From the IMG/VR virus record IMGVR_UViG_3300042562_001598, positions 1 through 64,000 of that record: 64,000 bases of DNA, one strand, 5' to 3'. Position 1 is the stretch's first letter. Each line of letters starts with the position of its first letter. The notes below the pieces were generated by a model. It ran no database searches, was not told where the DNA came from, and saw nothing but the letters and a program-made list of their open reading frames with translations. Source of the stretch: a virus. Positions 1 to 7,501 of the stretch are shown here, in pieces. The position numbers and the translations under genes were made by a program.

Positions 1-189
1 GGGTTTGCGGTTTCCCTAATAAAAAATCGTGCGGAACTTATACTTCTGCGGTAACTTAGAATGAGGATGATGTCCGAATACGTCTTAGGATGGTGGTTAT
101 CAGCTTCCCCATATACAGCTGAATGGGCGGTTATTAACAGCCGATAAATATACGGTTAGGTATAAAAGGGGACTTCGGTCTCCTTTTTT
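1..189 (+). ncRNA. structured non-coding RNA, copy 1
   Basis: This stretch has no ORF but folds into a chain of local stems. Stems are 31-36/44-49 (GCGGAA/TTCTGC), 50-55/96-101 (GGTAAC/GTTATC) enclosing 69-72/81-84 (GATG/CGTC, loop TCCGAATA), 108-112/123-127 (CCCAT/ATGGG) and 128-132/139-143 (CGGTT/AGCCG, loop ATTAAC). It ends in an intrinsic terminator with a C(TTCG)G tetraloop at 168-183 followed by six T. The same architecture recurs 198 bp downstream, with base changes that keep the pairing. Loops and the block 55-98 are nearly identical between copies, so both structure and loop sequence look selected. The promoter and possible further copies lie left of the window edge. I do not recognise the family. 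Strand is set by the terminator. Confidence 0.75.
168..189 (+). terminator. intrinsic terminator of ncRNA copy 1
   Basis: A six-base-pair stem GGGGAC/GTCTCC closes a TTCG tetraloop flanked by C-G, the extra-stable UUCG type. T184-T189 follows directly. It fixes the 3' end and strand of the first RNA copy. Confidence 0.8.
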
Positions 190-198
190 AGACATAAA

Positions 199-387
199 GG
201 GTTTACGGTTTCCTTAATAAAGAATCGGGTGAAACTTATAGTTTTACGGTAACTTAGAATGAGGATGATGTCCGAATACATCTTAGGATGGTGGTTACCA
301 GTTCTCCCGTATAAAACTTAACGGGCGTTTATTAACAAACGAGAAACATACGGTTAGGTAAAAAGAGAGACTTTGGTCTCTTTTTTT
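199..387 (+). ncRNA. structured non-coding RNA, copy 2
   Basis: This is the second tandem copy, with compensatory changes relative to copy 1. Stems are 229-234/242-247 (GTGAAA/TTTTAC), 248-253/294-299 (GGTAAC/GTTACC) enclosing 267-270/279-282 (GATG/CATC), 306-310/321-325 (CCCGT/ACGGG) and 326-330/337-341 (CGTTT/AAACG). At least four helices contain paired substitutions, for example CCCAT/ATGGG becoming CCCGT/ACGGG. Loop sequences CTTATA, TCCGAATA and ATTAAC are unchanged. It terminates at the hairpin 367-380 plus a T run. No ribosome start or ORF longer than a few codons fits it. Function is unknown; abundance as a short late or early phage RNA would be the expectation. Confidence 0.75.
365..387 (+). 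terminator. terminator of ncRNA copy 2, probably bidirectional
   Basis: GAGAC (367-371) pairs with GTCTC (376-380) around a TTTG loop and is followed by seven T. A-rich sequence on the left side gives a T run on the opposite strand, so it can also end the minus-strand gene whose stop is at 390. Confidence 0.75.
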
Positions 388-389
388 AG

Positions 390-1031
390 TTATATAAGGT
401 CTTTAACTTTATAACTTCCTTTTAATTGTGGTGTATCAAAAAATGATACCCCTTTAATTTGTGTGATAAAATTAACTTTATATTTATTTTTATCAAATCT
501 ATATACCTCAACAATTTCTTGATAATTGTTTTTAGTTAATAATAAATTTCTACCTTGACCTAATCTCCAATCTTTAGCGTTTTTTATAAATTTTACGATT
601 GTACTTAAGTTATTAATAAATAAGTCAATACCTTCATAAGTGTCAGGGTTTAAGATTCTACTATTATGAAATTTACCTGGAAGTCCAGTCAATGGGTTTA
701 ATGGTGCGTAGTCAGGTTCTGAATTACGGAGTAATCTTTGTTTCCAGTGATTTGTTAGATTGATATCAAACATAATCTCACAACTTACTTGTCCATTTTT
801 ATTTGGTTGCATGTATTCGTCAGGACAAATCCATTTATTACCATTACTATTCCAATTATAAAATGAATTAACTTTTAAAGTTAATTCTGAATTTAATCTA
901 TTAGGAACATTAACGGTTGACTTACCCTCAATTAATAGTTGGTTAATAAAGTTTTCGTGAAGAACAACTTCTTGTATCGTCATTTCACTTTTAAGTGACT
1001 CCCGTAATATTTTTCTAATTAAATCTTTCAT
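390..1031 (-). CDS. hypothetical protein with capsid-targeting-like N-terminus
   Basis: This 213-residue protein matches no family I can name. Its first 11 residues (MKDLIRKILRE) are a basic amphipathic stretch ending in Leu-Arg-Glu, which fits the [L/I]-x-E cleavage rule of T4-type prohead proteases. The body has an aromatic/Gly region around residues 95-120 and a C-terminal segment of alternating strands (around residues 155-205, including a Thr-Gln-Ile-Lys-Gly motif) that looks like a small beta-rich enzyme or toxin-like fold; that last point is only impression. It is transcribed leftwards from an ATATTTATA element six bases before the ATG, so the mRNA may be leaderless. It converges on the terminator of the ncRNA pair. 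It is probably a late virion-associated protein by promoter type and leader. Confidence 0.6.
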   Translation of the reverse strand: MKDLIRKILRESLKSEMTIQEVVLHENFINQLLIEGKSTVNVPNRLNSELTLKVNSFYNWNSNGNKWICPDEYMQPNKNGQVSCEIMFDINLTNHWKQRLLRNSEPDYAPLNPLTGLPGKFHNSRILNPDTYEGIDLFINNLSTIVKFIKNAKDWRLGQGRNLLLTKNNYQEIVEVYRFDKNKYKVNFITQIKGVSFFDTPQLKGSYKVKDLI

Positions 1032-1037
1032 ATCTTT

Positions 1038-1045
1038 TATAAATA
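1038..1045 (-). promoter_or_regulatory. late-type promoter TATTTATA
   Basis: On the minus strand the sequence AATATTTATAA lies six bases before the ATG of the 390-1031 gene. It matches the element found in gene sense before many structural genes in this window. Confidence 0.5.
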
Positions 1046-1063
1046 TTACTTACCCCCAAAAAA

Positions 1064-1092
1064 TTGACAAATCATATCAAATATCTTATCAT
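1064..1092 (+). promoter_or_regulatory. sigma70-like promoter of the DNA polymerase gene
   Basis: TTGACA (1064-1069), a 17-base spacer and TATCAT (1087-1092) give a near-consensus sigma70 promoter 63 bases before the polymerase ATG. It differs from the TATTTATA elements of the structural genes and from the usual Bacteroidota TAnnTTTG box. The SSB gene has a similar one at 35780-35808, which supports an early promoter class. Confidence 0.6.
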
Positions 1093-1155
1093 TGATATGA
1101 ACAAGACAAACCTCATCAACATGGGAGCTAATAAGTCATCTAAAACAATTTTATT

Positions 1156-3867
1156 ATGATATCACAAGAAGACATTGAGAAGTTCCTACAAGGGAATGAC
1201 GACGAAAAATATATTGTATCGGTTGAATACGACTACACCACTGATGCTATCTACAAAGTTATTGAAGACCCCATTAAAGGTAAATTTATTAAAAAAGACA
1301 CATTCACCCCATTCTGTTGGGTTGGAGACCTTAGAGGTGTTAATTTTTACCAAGGGTCAAAAGACTTACAAAAAGCCGCAATGACCAAATACGGAATTAT
1401 GATTATCAAACTTGAAACAAGTGGTAACGAACGACTTGAGAACGGATTGAAATTTATGGTTAAAGCCATGAAAGGATACCGGGCGTTAGTCCAATTCTTC
1501 CGTGATGGAAACCTTGACCCTTGGGGTGAATCCGCAAAAGATAAATTATTAATCCTTCCCCCAGTTGAACAATACCTAATCTCAAAAGAAAAAAGGTTAT
1601 TCAAGGGGTTTGCAGAATACAATGATATTACCAGACTTGTTTATGACTTGGAGACCACATCTTTGGAACCAAAGGATGGAAGAATATTCATGATTGGAAT
1701 CAAAACAAATAAAGGTTACCAAAAGGTTATTGAATGTTCAAATATTGATGAAGAAAGAAAAGGACTTGTTGAGTTCTTTAATATCATTGATGAACTTAAA
1801 CCAAGTATCATCGGTGGATACAATTCAGCGAACTTTGACTGGTTTTGGATATTTGAAAGATGTAAAGCTCTTAACCTTGATATTAAAAAGATTAGTAAAT
1901 CACTTAACCCAAAAAAACCAATCGGGCAAAAAGATGGTATGTTAAAACTTGCCAATGAAGTTGAAAGGTTCAACCAAGTAACTCTTTGGGGGTATAATGT
2001 TATTGATATCATTCACTCCGTTAGACGAGCTCAAGCCATTAACTCCGGAATCAAATCCGCAGGTCTGAAATATATTACACAATACATCAAAGCAGAAGCT
2101 CCTGACCGAGTATATATTGACCACACAGAAATCGGGTCAATGTATGCCAAAAAAGAAGAGTATTGGTTAAACCTAACAAATGGTAAATATAAAAAAGCTG
2201 ATAACCCAACATTTGATAATTTAGATACCAGATTCCCCGGGACTTACACCAAAGTGACAGGTGATAATATCGTGGAAAGATATCTTGACGATGACTTAGA
2301 AGAAACCCTTCTTGTGGATGATGAATTCAATCAAGGGACTTTTCTACTCGCAACAATGGTTCCAACCACATACGAAAGAGTATCCACAATGGGTACCGCA
2401 ACACTATGGAAAACTATTATGCTCGCGTGGTCATACAAATACAATTTAGCCATACCACAGAAAGAAGAAAAACAAGACTTCGTGGGGGGATTGTCAAGAC
2501 TATTAAAAGTGGGTTACTCTAAAGATGTGTTAAAACTGGATTACTCATCCCTGTATCCTGCCATACAACTAGTTCATAATGTATTCCCTGAATGTGACGT
2601 AACTAACGCAATGAAAAGTATGTTGGGGTATTTCAGAAACTCCCGTATCACTTACAAAAATTTAGCAAAAGAGTTCTATGAAACAGATAAGAAAAAATCA
2701 TTAACATACGATAGAAAGCAGCTTCCTATTAAGGTGTTCATTAACTCCCTATTTGGAGCGTTATCAGCACCTCATGTATTTCCTTGGGGTGAGATGAAAA
2801 GTGGGGAACAGATTACCTGCACAGGTCGTCAATATCTCCGTCAGATGTTGAAGTTTTTTATGAACCGGGGGTATACTGCCCTAGTTTGCGACACAGATGG
2901 TATGAACTTTAGCCTTCCTGAGGAAGGTGTTGAAGATAGAAAATATATTGGAAAAGGTATTAATTGGTTAGTGAAAGAGGGCAAAGAATATACTGGTTAT
3001 AACGCGGATGTTGCGGAATTCAATGATGTCTTTATGAAATCTGTCATGGGTTTAGATTGCGACGGAACATGGGACTCTTGTATTAATTTGGCGAGAAAGA
3101 ACTATGCGACAATGGAAAGTGATGGGAAAATTAAACTTACCGGTAATACAATTAAGTCAAAAAAGTTACCTCTATATATTGAGGTGTTTTTAGATAAAGG
3201 TGTTAGATACTTACTTGAGGGTAAAGGACAAGAATTTATTGAATATTATTATGAATATATTCAGATTATCTTTGATATGAAAATACCGTTAAAACAAATT
3301 GCTCAAAGAGCTAAAGTTAAATTGAGTTTAGACGATTACAATAAACGAAGTACTCAAAGAACAAAAGGTGGTGCGTTTATGTCCAAAATGGCACATATGG
3401 AACTAGCTTTAAAACATAAATTAAAAGTATCGTTAGGTGATGTTATATCTTATGTTAATAACGGAACTAGAGCTTCACATGGTGATGTACAAAAGAAAGG
3501 TGATACAGTTCAGTTAAATTGTTATATGTTAGATGTCGCTGAACTTGAAAACAATCCTGATATGAGTGGGGAATATAATATTCCAAGAGCTATAGCGACT
3601 TTCAATAAAAGAATTCAACCATTGTTAGTTGTGTTCAAGGAAGAAGTTAGAAAAGGGTTACTCGTTACCGACCCTGAACAAAGAGGATTTTTCACTAAAG
3701 ACCAATGTCAAATGATTAATGGTATGCCTTTCAAGGAAAGTGACCAAGATACAATTGAGGATTTGTTAACATTGTCTGAAGGTGAAATTAAATATTGGGA
3801 TAAAGTTGGTATTGACCCTAACTACATCTACGAATTAGCGGAACCAGGATGGGAAGAATTTATGTAA
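1156..3867 (+). CDS. DNA polymerase, family B (T4 gp43-like)
   Basis: This 903-residue protein is the replicative DNA polymerase with 3'-5' proofreading, close in length to T4 gp43 (898). The exonuclease motifs are present: Exo I D164-x-E166, Exo II N223 to F227-D228, Exo III Y376-xxx-D380. The polymerase motifs follow: motif A D462 in DYSSLYP, motif B K526 with N530-S531 and G534, and motif C D579-T-D581. Motif C reads Cys-Asp-Thr-Asp-Gly rather than the usual Tyr-Gly-Asp-Thr-Asp-Ser, but both metal-binding aspartates are kept. No intein interrupts the motifs. It stands alone, 32 kb from the rest of the replication genes, behind its own sigma70-like promoter. The ATG at 1156 is not preceded by a Shine-Dalgarno sequence, as is normal in Bacteroidota. 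Confidence 0.95.
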   Translation: MISQEDIEKFLQGNDDEKYIVSVEYDYTTDAIYKVIEDPIKGKFIKKDTFTPFCWVGDLRGVNFYQGSKDLQKAAMTKYGIMIIKLETSGNERLENGLKFMVKAMKGYRALVQFFRDGNLDPWGESAKDKLLILPPVEQYLISKEKRLFKGFAEYNDITRLVYDLETTSLEPKDGRIFMIGIKTNKGYQKVIECSNIDEERKGLVEFFNIIDELKPSIIGGYNSANFDWFWIFERCKALNLDIKKISKSLNPKKPIGQKDGMLKLANEVERFNQVTLWGYNVIDIIHSVRRAQAINSGIKSAGLKYITQYIKAEAPDRVYIDHTEIGSMYAKKEEYWLNLTNGKYKKADNPTFDNLDTRFPGTYTKVTGDNIVERYLDDDLEETLLVDDEFNQGTFLLATMVPTTYERVSTMGTATLWKTIMLAWSYKYNLAIPQKEEKQDFVGGLSRLLKVGYSKDVLKLDYSSLYPAIQLVHNVFPECDVTNAMKSMLGYFRNSRITYKNLAKEFYETDKKKSLTYDRKQLPIKVFINSLFGALSAPHVFPWGEMKSGEQITCTGRQYLRQMLKFFMNRGYTALVCDTDGMNFSLPEEGVEDRKYIGKGINWLVKEGKEYTGYNADVAEFNDVFMKSVMGLDCDGTWDSCINLARKNYATMESDGKIKLTGNTIKSKKLPLYIEVFLDKGVRYLLEGKGQEFIEYYYEYIQIIFDMKIPLKQIAQRAKVKLSLDDYNKRSTQRTKGGAFMSKMAHMELALKHKLKVSLGDVISYVNNGTRASHGDVQKKGDTVQLNCYMLDVAELENNPDMSGEYNIPRAIATFNKRIQPLLVVFKEEVRKGLLVTDPEQRGFFTKDQCQMINGMPFKESDQDTIEDLLTLSEGEIKYWDKVGIDPNYIYELAEPGWEEFM

Positions 3868-3906
3868 AAAAAAAATAATAAAAGTTAGAATTTTACTAAA
3901 AAGATA

Positions 3907-3916
3907 GATATTTATA
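3907..3916 (+). promoter_or_regulatory. late-type promoter GATATTTATA
   Basis: GATATTTATA ends three bases before the ATG at 3920. The same arrangement precedes the second RHH-HNH cassette at 37818. The spacing predicts a transcript starting at or very near the start codon. Confidence 0.5.
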
Positions 3917-3919
3917 TAT

Positions 3920-4075
3920 ATGGGACGACCTAAAAAAGAGGAAAAAGATAAGAAAATTAAAGTTGGTATTTGTTTAGACAGAACTCTATATAACACTATG
4001 ATGGAAAATGGTGGAAAGGTCTCTCGTATAATAGAAAATATAATAAGAGAGTATTATGGAAACAAAGATTTGTAG
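3920..4075 (+). CDS. small ribbon-helix-helix protein, RHH-HNH cassette 1
   Basis: This 51-residue protein starts MGRPKKEEKDKK, followed by a short beta strand (KVGICL) and two helices, the pattern of MetJ/Arc/CopG-type ribbon-helix-helix DNA-binding proteins. Such proteins bind operators as dimers through the paired strands. Its 3' end overlaps the HNH endonuclease gene by 20 bases in another frame, so translation is probably coupled. A second protein of the same design (MGR start, KVKVSVAI strand) sits in the same position before the other HNH gene at 37818. It may repress its own cassette through the overlapping promoter, or help the endonuclease find DNA; both are inference. Confidence 0.7.
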   Translation: MGRPKKEEKDKKIKVGICLDRTLYNTMMENGGKVSRIIENIIREYYGNKDL

Positions 4076-4775
4076 TAAGTGTAAAGAAGAAAAAAATGTG
4101 TGTGACTTTTATGTTGACCCTAACAATCAAAAATATCGGGCTTCGTGTAAAGTATGTTTCTATTTAACCCTTAAAAAACATAGGGATGGTAATAAAACTA
4201 AAATAAAAGAATATGCTAAAAATTATAGATTAGTTAACAAAGATGATATTAAAGAAAAAGGTAAAATTTATCGTGAAACAAACAAAGAAAGGGTGAAATT
4301 AAACCAAATAAAAAATTCTAAAACATATTATTTGAAAAATCGTGAAGTTATGATTGAAAAAAGTCGAAAATTTCGTGAGAATAATCCAAATTATTCTTTT
4401 GAATATAGAGAAAAAAATCCGAATTATAGTAATGATTATCAAAAAAATAGAAAAAAATATGATTTTATCTTTAAAATCTCACATAATATGAGAGTAAGAA
4501 TGTCAATTTTTCTGAAATCAAAAAATATTACGAAGAAAAATAAAACCTTTGAAATTATTGGTTGTTCACCTAAATTTCTTAAAGAACATATTGAGAAACA
4601 ATTTACTGAAGGTATGTCTTGGGATTTGATGGGTCAACATATTCACATTGACCATATTATACCTCTAGCGTCAGCAAATACTGAGGAAGAAATATATAAA
4701 TTGTGTCATTATACTAATTTACAACCACTGTGGGGTCCTGACAACCTAAGTAAAGGTGCGAAAATTATAACATAA
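4056..4775 (+). CDS. HNH homing-type endonuclease, cassette 1
   Basis: This 239-residue protein has an N-terminal zinc-binding motif (Cys6-xx-Cys9 and a second Cys-xx-Cys near residues 31-34), a long Lys/Asn/Tyr-rich helical middle, and a C-terminal HNH nuclease core with Ile-Asp-His-Ile-Ile-Pro and a downstream Asn-Leu-Gln-Pro-Leu-Trp plus Asp-Asn. It would nick or cut DNA as free-standing phage homing endonucleases do. The last 85 residues are closely similar to the protein at 37960-38688, while the middles differ. It sits between the polymerase gene and a bidirectional terminator, so it looks like an inserted mobile gene. No host intron is visible: the polymerase reading frame is intact. 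Confidence 0.85.
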   Translation: METKICSKCKEEKNVCDFYVDPNNQKYRASCKVCFYLTLKKHRDGNKTKIKEYAKNYRLVNKDDIKEKGKIYRETNKERVKLNQIKNSKTYYLKNREVMIEKSRKFRENNPNYSFEYREKNPNYSNDYQKNRKKYDFIFKISHNMRVRMSIFLKSKNITKKNKTFEIIGCSPKFLKEHIEKQFTEGMSWDLMGQHIHIDHIIPLASANTEEEIYKLCHYTNLQPLWGPDNLSKGAKIIT

Positions 4776-4795
4776 AAGTATTACCTTTTGTCGTA

Positions 4796-4824
4796 AGATA
4801 GACCCCATTTTTTAGGGTTTATCT
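4796..4824 (+). terminator. hairpin after HNH gene
   Basis: AGATAGACCC pairs with GGGTTTATCT (one G-T pair) around a T-rich loop, 20 bases after the HNH stop codon. Only three T follow, so it may be a weak terminator or an mRNA-stabilising hairpin. Confidence 0.4.
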
Positions 4825-4844
4825 TTAAACGATTAGTAATAAAA

Positions 4845-4868
4845 AAAAGGTGTCAATTGACACCTTTT
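4845..4868. terminator. bidirectional terminator between convergent genes
   Basis: The perfect inverted repeat AAAAGGTGTC-AATT-GACACCTTTT lies between the convergent HNH gene and the minus-strand gene ending at 4874. A runs and T runs flank it on both strands. Confidence 0.8.
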
Positions 4869-4873
4869 ATATT

Positions 4874-5224
4874 TTATTCTAATTTTAATCCGTCACTGGA
4901 TGAAATATACCAAATATTTTCAACTAAATAGAATTCAACACAAGCTCCTTTATCAATCAATATTTCATCGTATAGTTCATCAATTTTATTATTATCTGGA
5001 ACGATTGTAACTTTAGTTAATGCTTTAATAAAGATATGATTAGTTGTTTTAGAGTTTAATAGTATTTCACAACTATCTATATTTTTTATTACAATAAAAG
5101 TCTCACCATTTGTTGAATAGTTACTTTCAGATATCACTTTTCTTAGTTCAGGTGTTGTGGTCATATTTAAAAATTGTTTTTCTCCAATAAGTTTTCTCAT
5201 AATTTTTTTATTAATATTTCTCAT
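4874..5224 (-). CDS. hypothetical protein, possible virion component
   Basis: This 116-residue protein has an N-terminal basic leader ending in Ile-Gly-Glu at residues 13-15, again matching [L/I]-x-E. The rest is predicted to be mostly beta strands and ends in a pattern (Val-Glu-Phe-Tyr, then Trp-Tyr-Ile-Ser-Ser-Ser-Asp-Gly) often seen at the C-terminus of phage structural and fibre-associated beta-sandwich modules. It is the last gene of the minus-strand run and follows the 5231-6346 gene by six bases, so it is co-transcribed. An internal ATG at residue 9 is possible; the longer start was kept because it leaves a normal short gap. Function is not known. Confidence 0.55.
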   Translation of the reverse strand: MRNINKKIMRKLIGEKQFLNMTTTPELRKVISESNYSTNGETFIVIKNIDSCEILLNSKTTNHIFIKALTKVTIVPDNNKIDELYDEILIDKGACVEFYLVENIWYISSSDGLKLE

Positions 5225-5230
5225 AATTTT

Positions 5231-6346
5231 TTAGATTACATAGATTTGTCTTGGCATAGCACGGAATTTTAGTTGTTTATTTAGATTTTCCGCTAATAAT
5301 GCTTCTTTCTCCATAACTTTTTCAGGACGAAGACGCTCCAATCGTAATTTCAATTCCTCTTCAAGTTTAGTTTGTTCATCTTTACCTTCAGTTAATAAAC
5401 TTTGATAATCCATAGTTAATTCAGAATCCGGTGTTTTGATAGCTCCGCTAAATTTACCTCTTACTCTACCTAAAGTCTGTTTAACATATGCTGTAAACCA
5501 TCTACGAACCCATACTTGAGCTGGGTTATTAAGTTCAGACCAAGCTACTTCTGCGATTGGTACATCAGATGGTAACTTAACAATTTCAGGATTATTTTTT
5601 AAACAAGCATCTCTATCTGCAGGACCAACATCATAGTACCAATAGTGTACTTTTCCACGCATTAATGTTCCATTTCCGAAGTCAAATTTACCCCCAGGTG
5701 TATTCATTAAGTGTATGGCTTTTTTACCATCAGGAAGAGCTGTAACGCGGTATGTAAGGTCACCACCAATTATTCTTCGTTGTATATTAATTTCTTGCAT
5801 TCTAAGAAGCATATCAAAGGCTGGCATCATAAAGTACGACCCTGACATACCCATTTGGGCAAATCCGGCACTACCACCAAGACCTGCTCCACCCATTCCT
5901 CCAAAAGACCAAGGGTCAAAGATAAGGTTATTAAGTGATGATGGTGTAAACCAAAGTAGTTCGTTTAATTCTCTATTTGCGGGAATTTCGTAAATTTGTT
6001 GGTTTTCTTGTAGTTGTATGAAATCTTTTTTAAGAACATCATCACCACCGGCTTGAAGACCTACGATTTTTGAGTATGCGTAAGTGTATCTTGTTTCATA
6101 ATCTAAACTTTTAGTTATGAAGGCTTTGGATAATGATTGTGTATCAAGGTTTAGATTATTAAGGGCGGTCCATTGAGATTCAATTAACCAATCTTGAACG
6201 AATTGGGAGTAATCACCGATAGATAATTCTAATAAACTATCCATCATTTCGTCTTCAATTTCAATTGAACGAACTGGTGCTCCTAATAAGTGTTTAATTC
6301 TTGTGTATAACTTACTTCTTTCGGGTTCTTGAATTATTATTGACAT
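5231..6346 (-). CDS. probable virion structural protein (neck/connector-like)
   Basis: This 371-residue protein has a helical N-terminus with acidic clusters (residues 20-60), a Gly/Met-rich linker near residues 148-170, a mixed middle domain, and a charged coiled-coil-like C-terminus (about 318-355) ending in a basic tail. The segment with Trp-x-Arg-Arg-Trp-Phe-Thr and Leu-Gly-Arg-Val-Arg-Gly-Lys-Phe is of the type seen in head-tail connector or neck proteins of T4-like marine phages. I cannot tie it to a named T4 gene with certainty; gp13-like is the best guess. It lies in a minus-strand run with genes bearing capsid-targeting-like leaders. The start ATG follows the upstream stop by 12 bases. 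Confidence 0.5.
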   Translation of the reverse strand: MSIIIQEPERSKLYTRIKHLLGAPVRSIEIEDEMMDSLLELSIGDYSQFVQDWLIESQWTALNNLNLDTQSLSKAFITKSLDYETRYTYAYSKIVGLQAGGDDVLKKDFIQLQENQQIYEIPANRELNELLWFTPSSLNNLIFDPWSFGGMGGAGLGGSAGFAQMGMSGSYFMMPAFDMLLRMQEINIQRRIIGGDLTYRVTALPDGKKAIHLMNTPGGKFDFGNGTLMRGKVHYWYYDVGPADRDACLKNNPEIVKLPSDVPIAEVAWSELNNPAQVWVRRWFTAYVKQTLGRVRGKFSGAIKTPDSELTMDYQSLLTEGKDEQTKLEEELKLRLERLRPEKVMEKEALLAENLNKQLKFRAMPRQIYVI

Positions 6347-6358
6347 AATGATATTTTA

Positions 6359-7489
6359 TTAATAAATATCGTTAAGTTCATAAATAATTTTTTCTCTTTG
6401 AGTAGGTTTAATTTTTATTGGTGTTAAGATTGGACTATTAGGTGTGTATTTATAAGCGAGAACATCACTACCTTGTTTAATTCTGTATCTTATAGCTAGT
6501 CTATGTTCACTAGAACCTCTTTGTCCTGCGTTAGACCAATACAATTCAATATCTTCAATATTAATAATTGTGTAGTTATCCAATATAATACCTGATAAAT
6601 TTTTCTTAATTTTTTCTAAAAAGTCTGTATGATTTTCATTAATCCAAACAAAAATATCGTCAATGATATGATTATAAAGGTTAATGTATTCGGGTTTTAA
6701 TTTACCTAATTCACCTTGTTTAAATATTGAGAAAAATTCTGATAAATAACTATCTGCTGCAAAGTTTATTTTTTTAACTTCAAATAGTTCTCCCTCATTA
6801 AATATTTTTCTACCATTCTCTAAAGTTAAATTTTTAATACTTTTTAAATCGGCTTTAATTGGAGGTGTTTCTAAAATAGAAGCTTCAATACATTTTTTAA
6901 TATTGGTAATTATTGATTCATAAGTTTCATCACCACTTTGTATTAATTTTATTAAATCAAAAAAACTTTCTTTAGTTTCTAAATCGCATTTATATTTTAA
7001 TTCTAATTTAGTTCTATAAGGTATAAAAACATCTCCAACAAAACTATCTTCGTATTCGGAATATTCTTTATTACGAACAGATTTTAGGATGTTTTCTAAA
7101 TCATCTTCATTAGTAGTGTCATCTAAATTTTTTAAATTCTGACGTGTTTTAGTATTATTAAATTTTGGGTCGTTGATAAAATCCGAAATAGTGTTTAGGT
7201 AAGATACGGTATTACTACTGTTTAAAGAAAGATTAATAATTTTAGGTAAGATACCTGATTTTTTCCAAGTAAAAAAATTAAATAAGTTTTCAACACTTTT
7301 ATTTAACGATGTTAATTCGTCACCTTTTATCTTTTTACTAAAATCATATAATTTACAATAAGGTGTATCTGTATTATTTTTAGTTTTTTTACATAATGAA
7401 TAAATATAGTTTAATGGTTCATCAGGGAATAGACTTCCCTGATTTGCTATTAATCTTTTATATTGTGATTGACTTATTAAAACTTTCAT
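6359..7489 (-). CDS. hypothetical protein, leader-bearing
   Basis: This 376-residue protein begins MKVLISQSQYKRLI, similar to the MKIIITE leaders of genes at 10739, 11154 and 11542 but without a glutamate at the cleavage position. The middle is helical and charged, and the C-terminal 100 residues alternate strands with an Asn-Ala-Gly-Gln-Arg-Gly-Ser-Ser-Glu-His motif. No family is recognised. It lies between the PD-(D/E)XK-like protein and the probable neck protein with short gaps (12 bases each side), so the three are one transcription unit. A TATTTATT sequence lies close before the ATG in gene sense and could be a weak late promoter. Confidence 0.5.
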   Translation of the reverse strand: MKVLISQSQYKRLIANQGSLFPDEPLNYIYSLCKKTKNNTDTPYCKLYDFSKKIKGDELTSLNKSVENLFNFFTWKKSGILPKIINLSLNSSNTVSYLNTISDFINDPKFNNTKTRQNLKNLDDTTNEDDLENILKSVRNKEYSEYEDSFVGDVFIPYRTKLELKYKCDLETKESFFDLIKLIQSGDETYESIITNIKKCIEASILETPPIKADLKSIKNLTLENGRKIFNEGELFEVKKINFAADSYLSEFFSIFKQGELGKLKPEYINLYNHIIDDIFVWINENHTDFLEKIKKNLSGIILDNYTIINIEDIELYWSNAGQRGSSEHRLAIRYRIKQGSDVLAYKYTPNSPILTPIKIKPTQREKIIYELNDIY

Positions 7490-7501
7490 AATAAATAAAT
7501 A

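Noticed and set aside
60-105. Hammerhead-like GATGATG stretch in the ncRNA
   Set aside because: The conserved CUGAUGA and GAAA pair with the right three helices are not present.
1-389. Tandem repeat read as a CRISPR array or attachment site
   Set aside because: Only two 198-bp units with terminators and paired stem changes; no short repeats with spacers. Covariation points to an RNA gene.
1156-3867. Intein or intron in the polymerase next to the HNH gene
   Set aside because: All exonuclease and polymerase motifs are continuous in one frame; the HNH gene lies outside.
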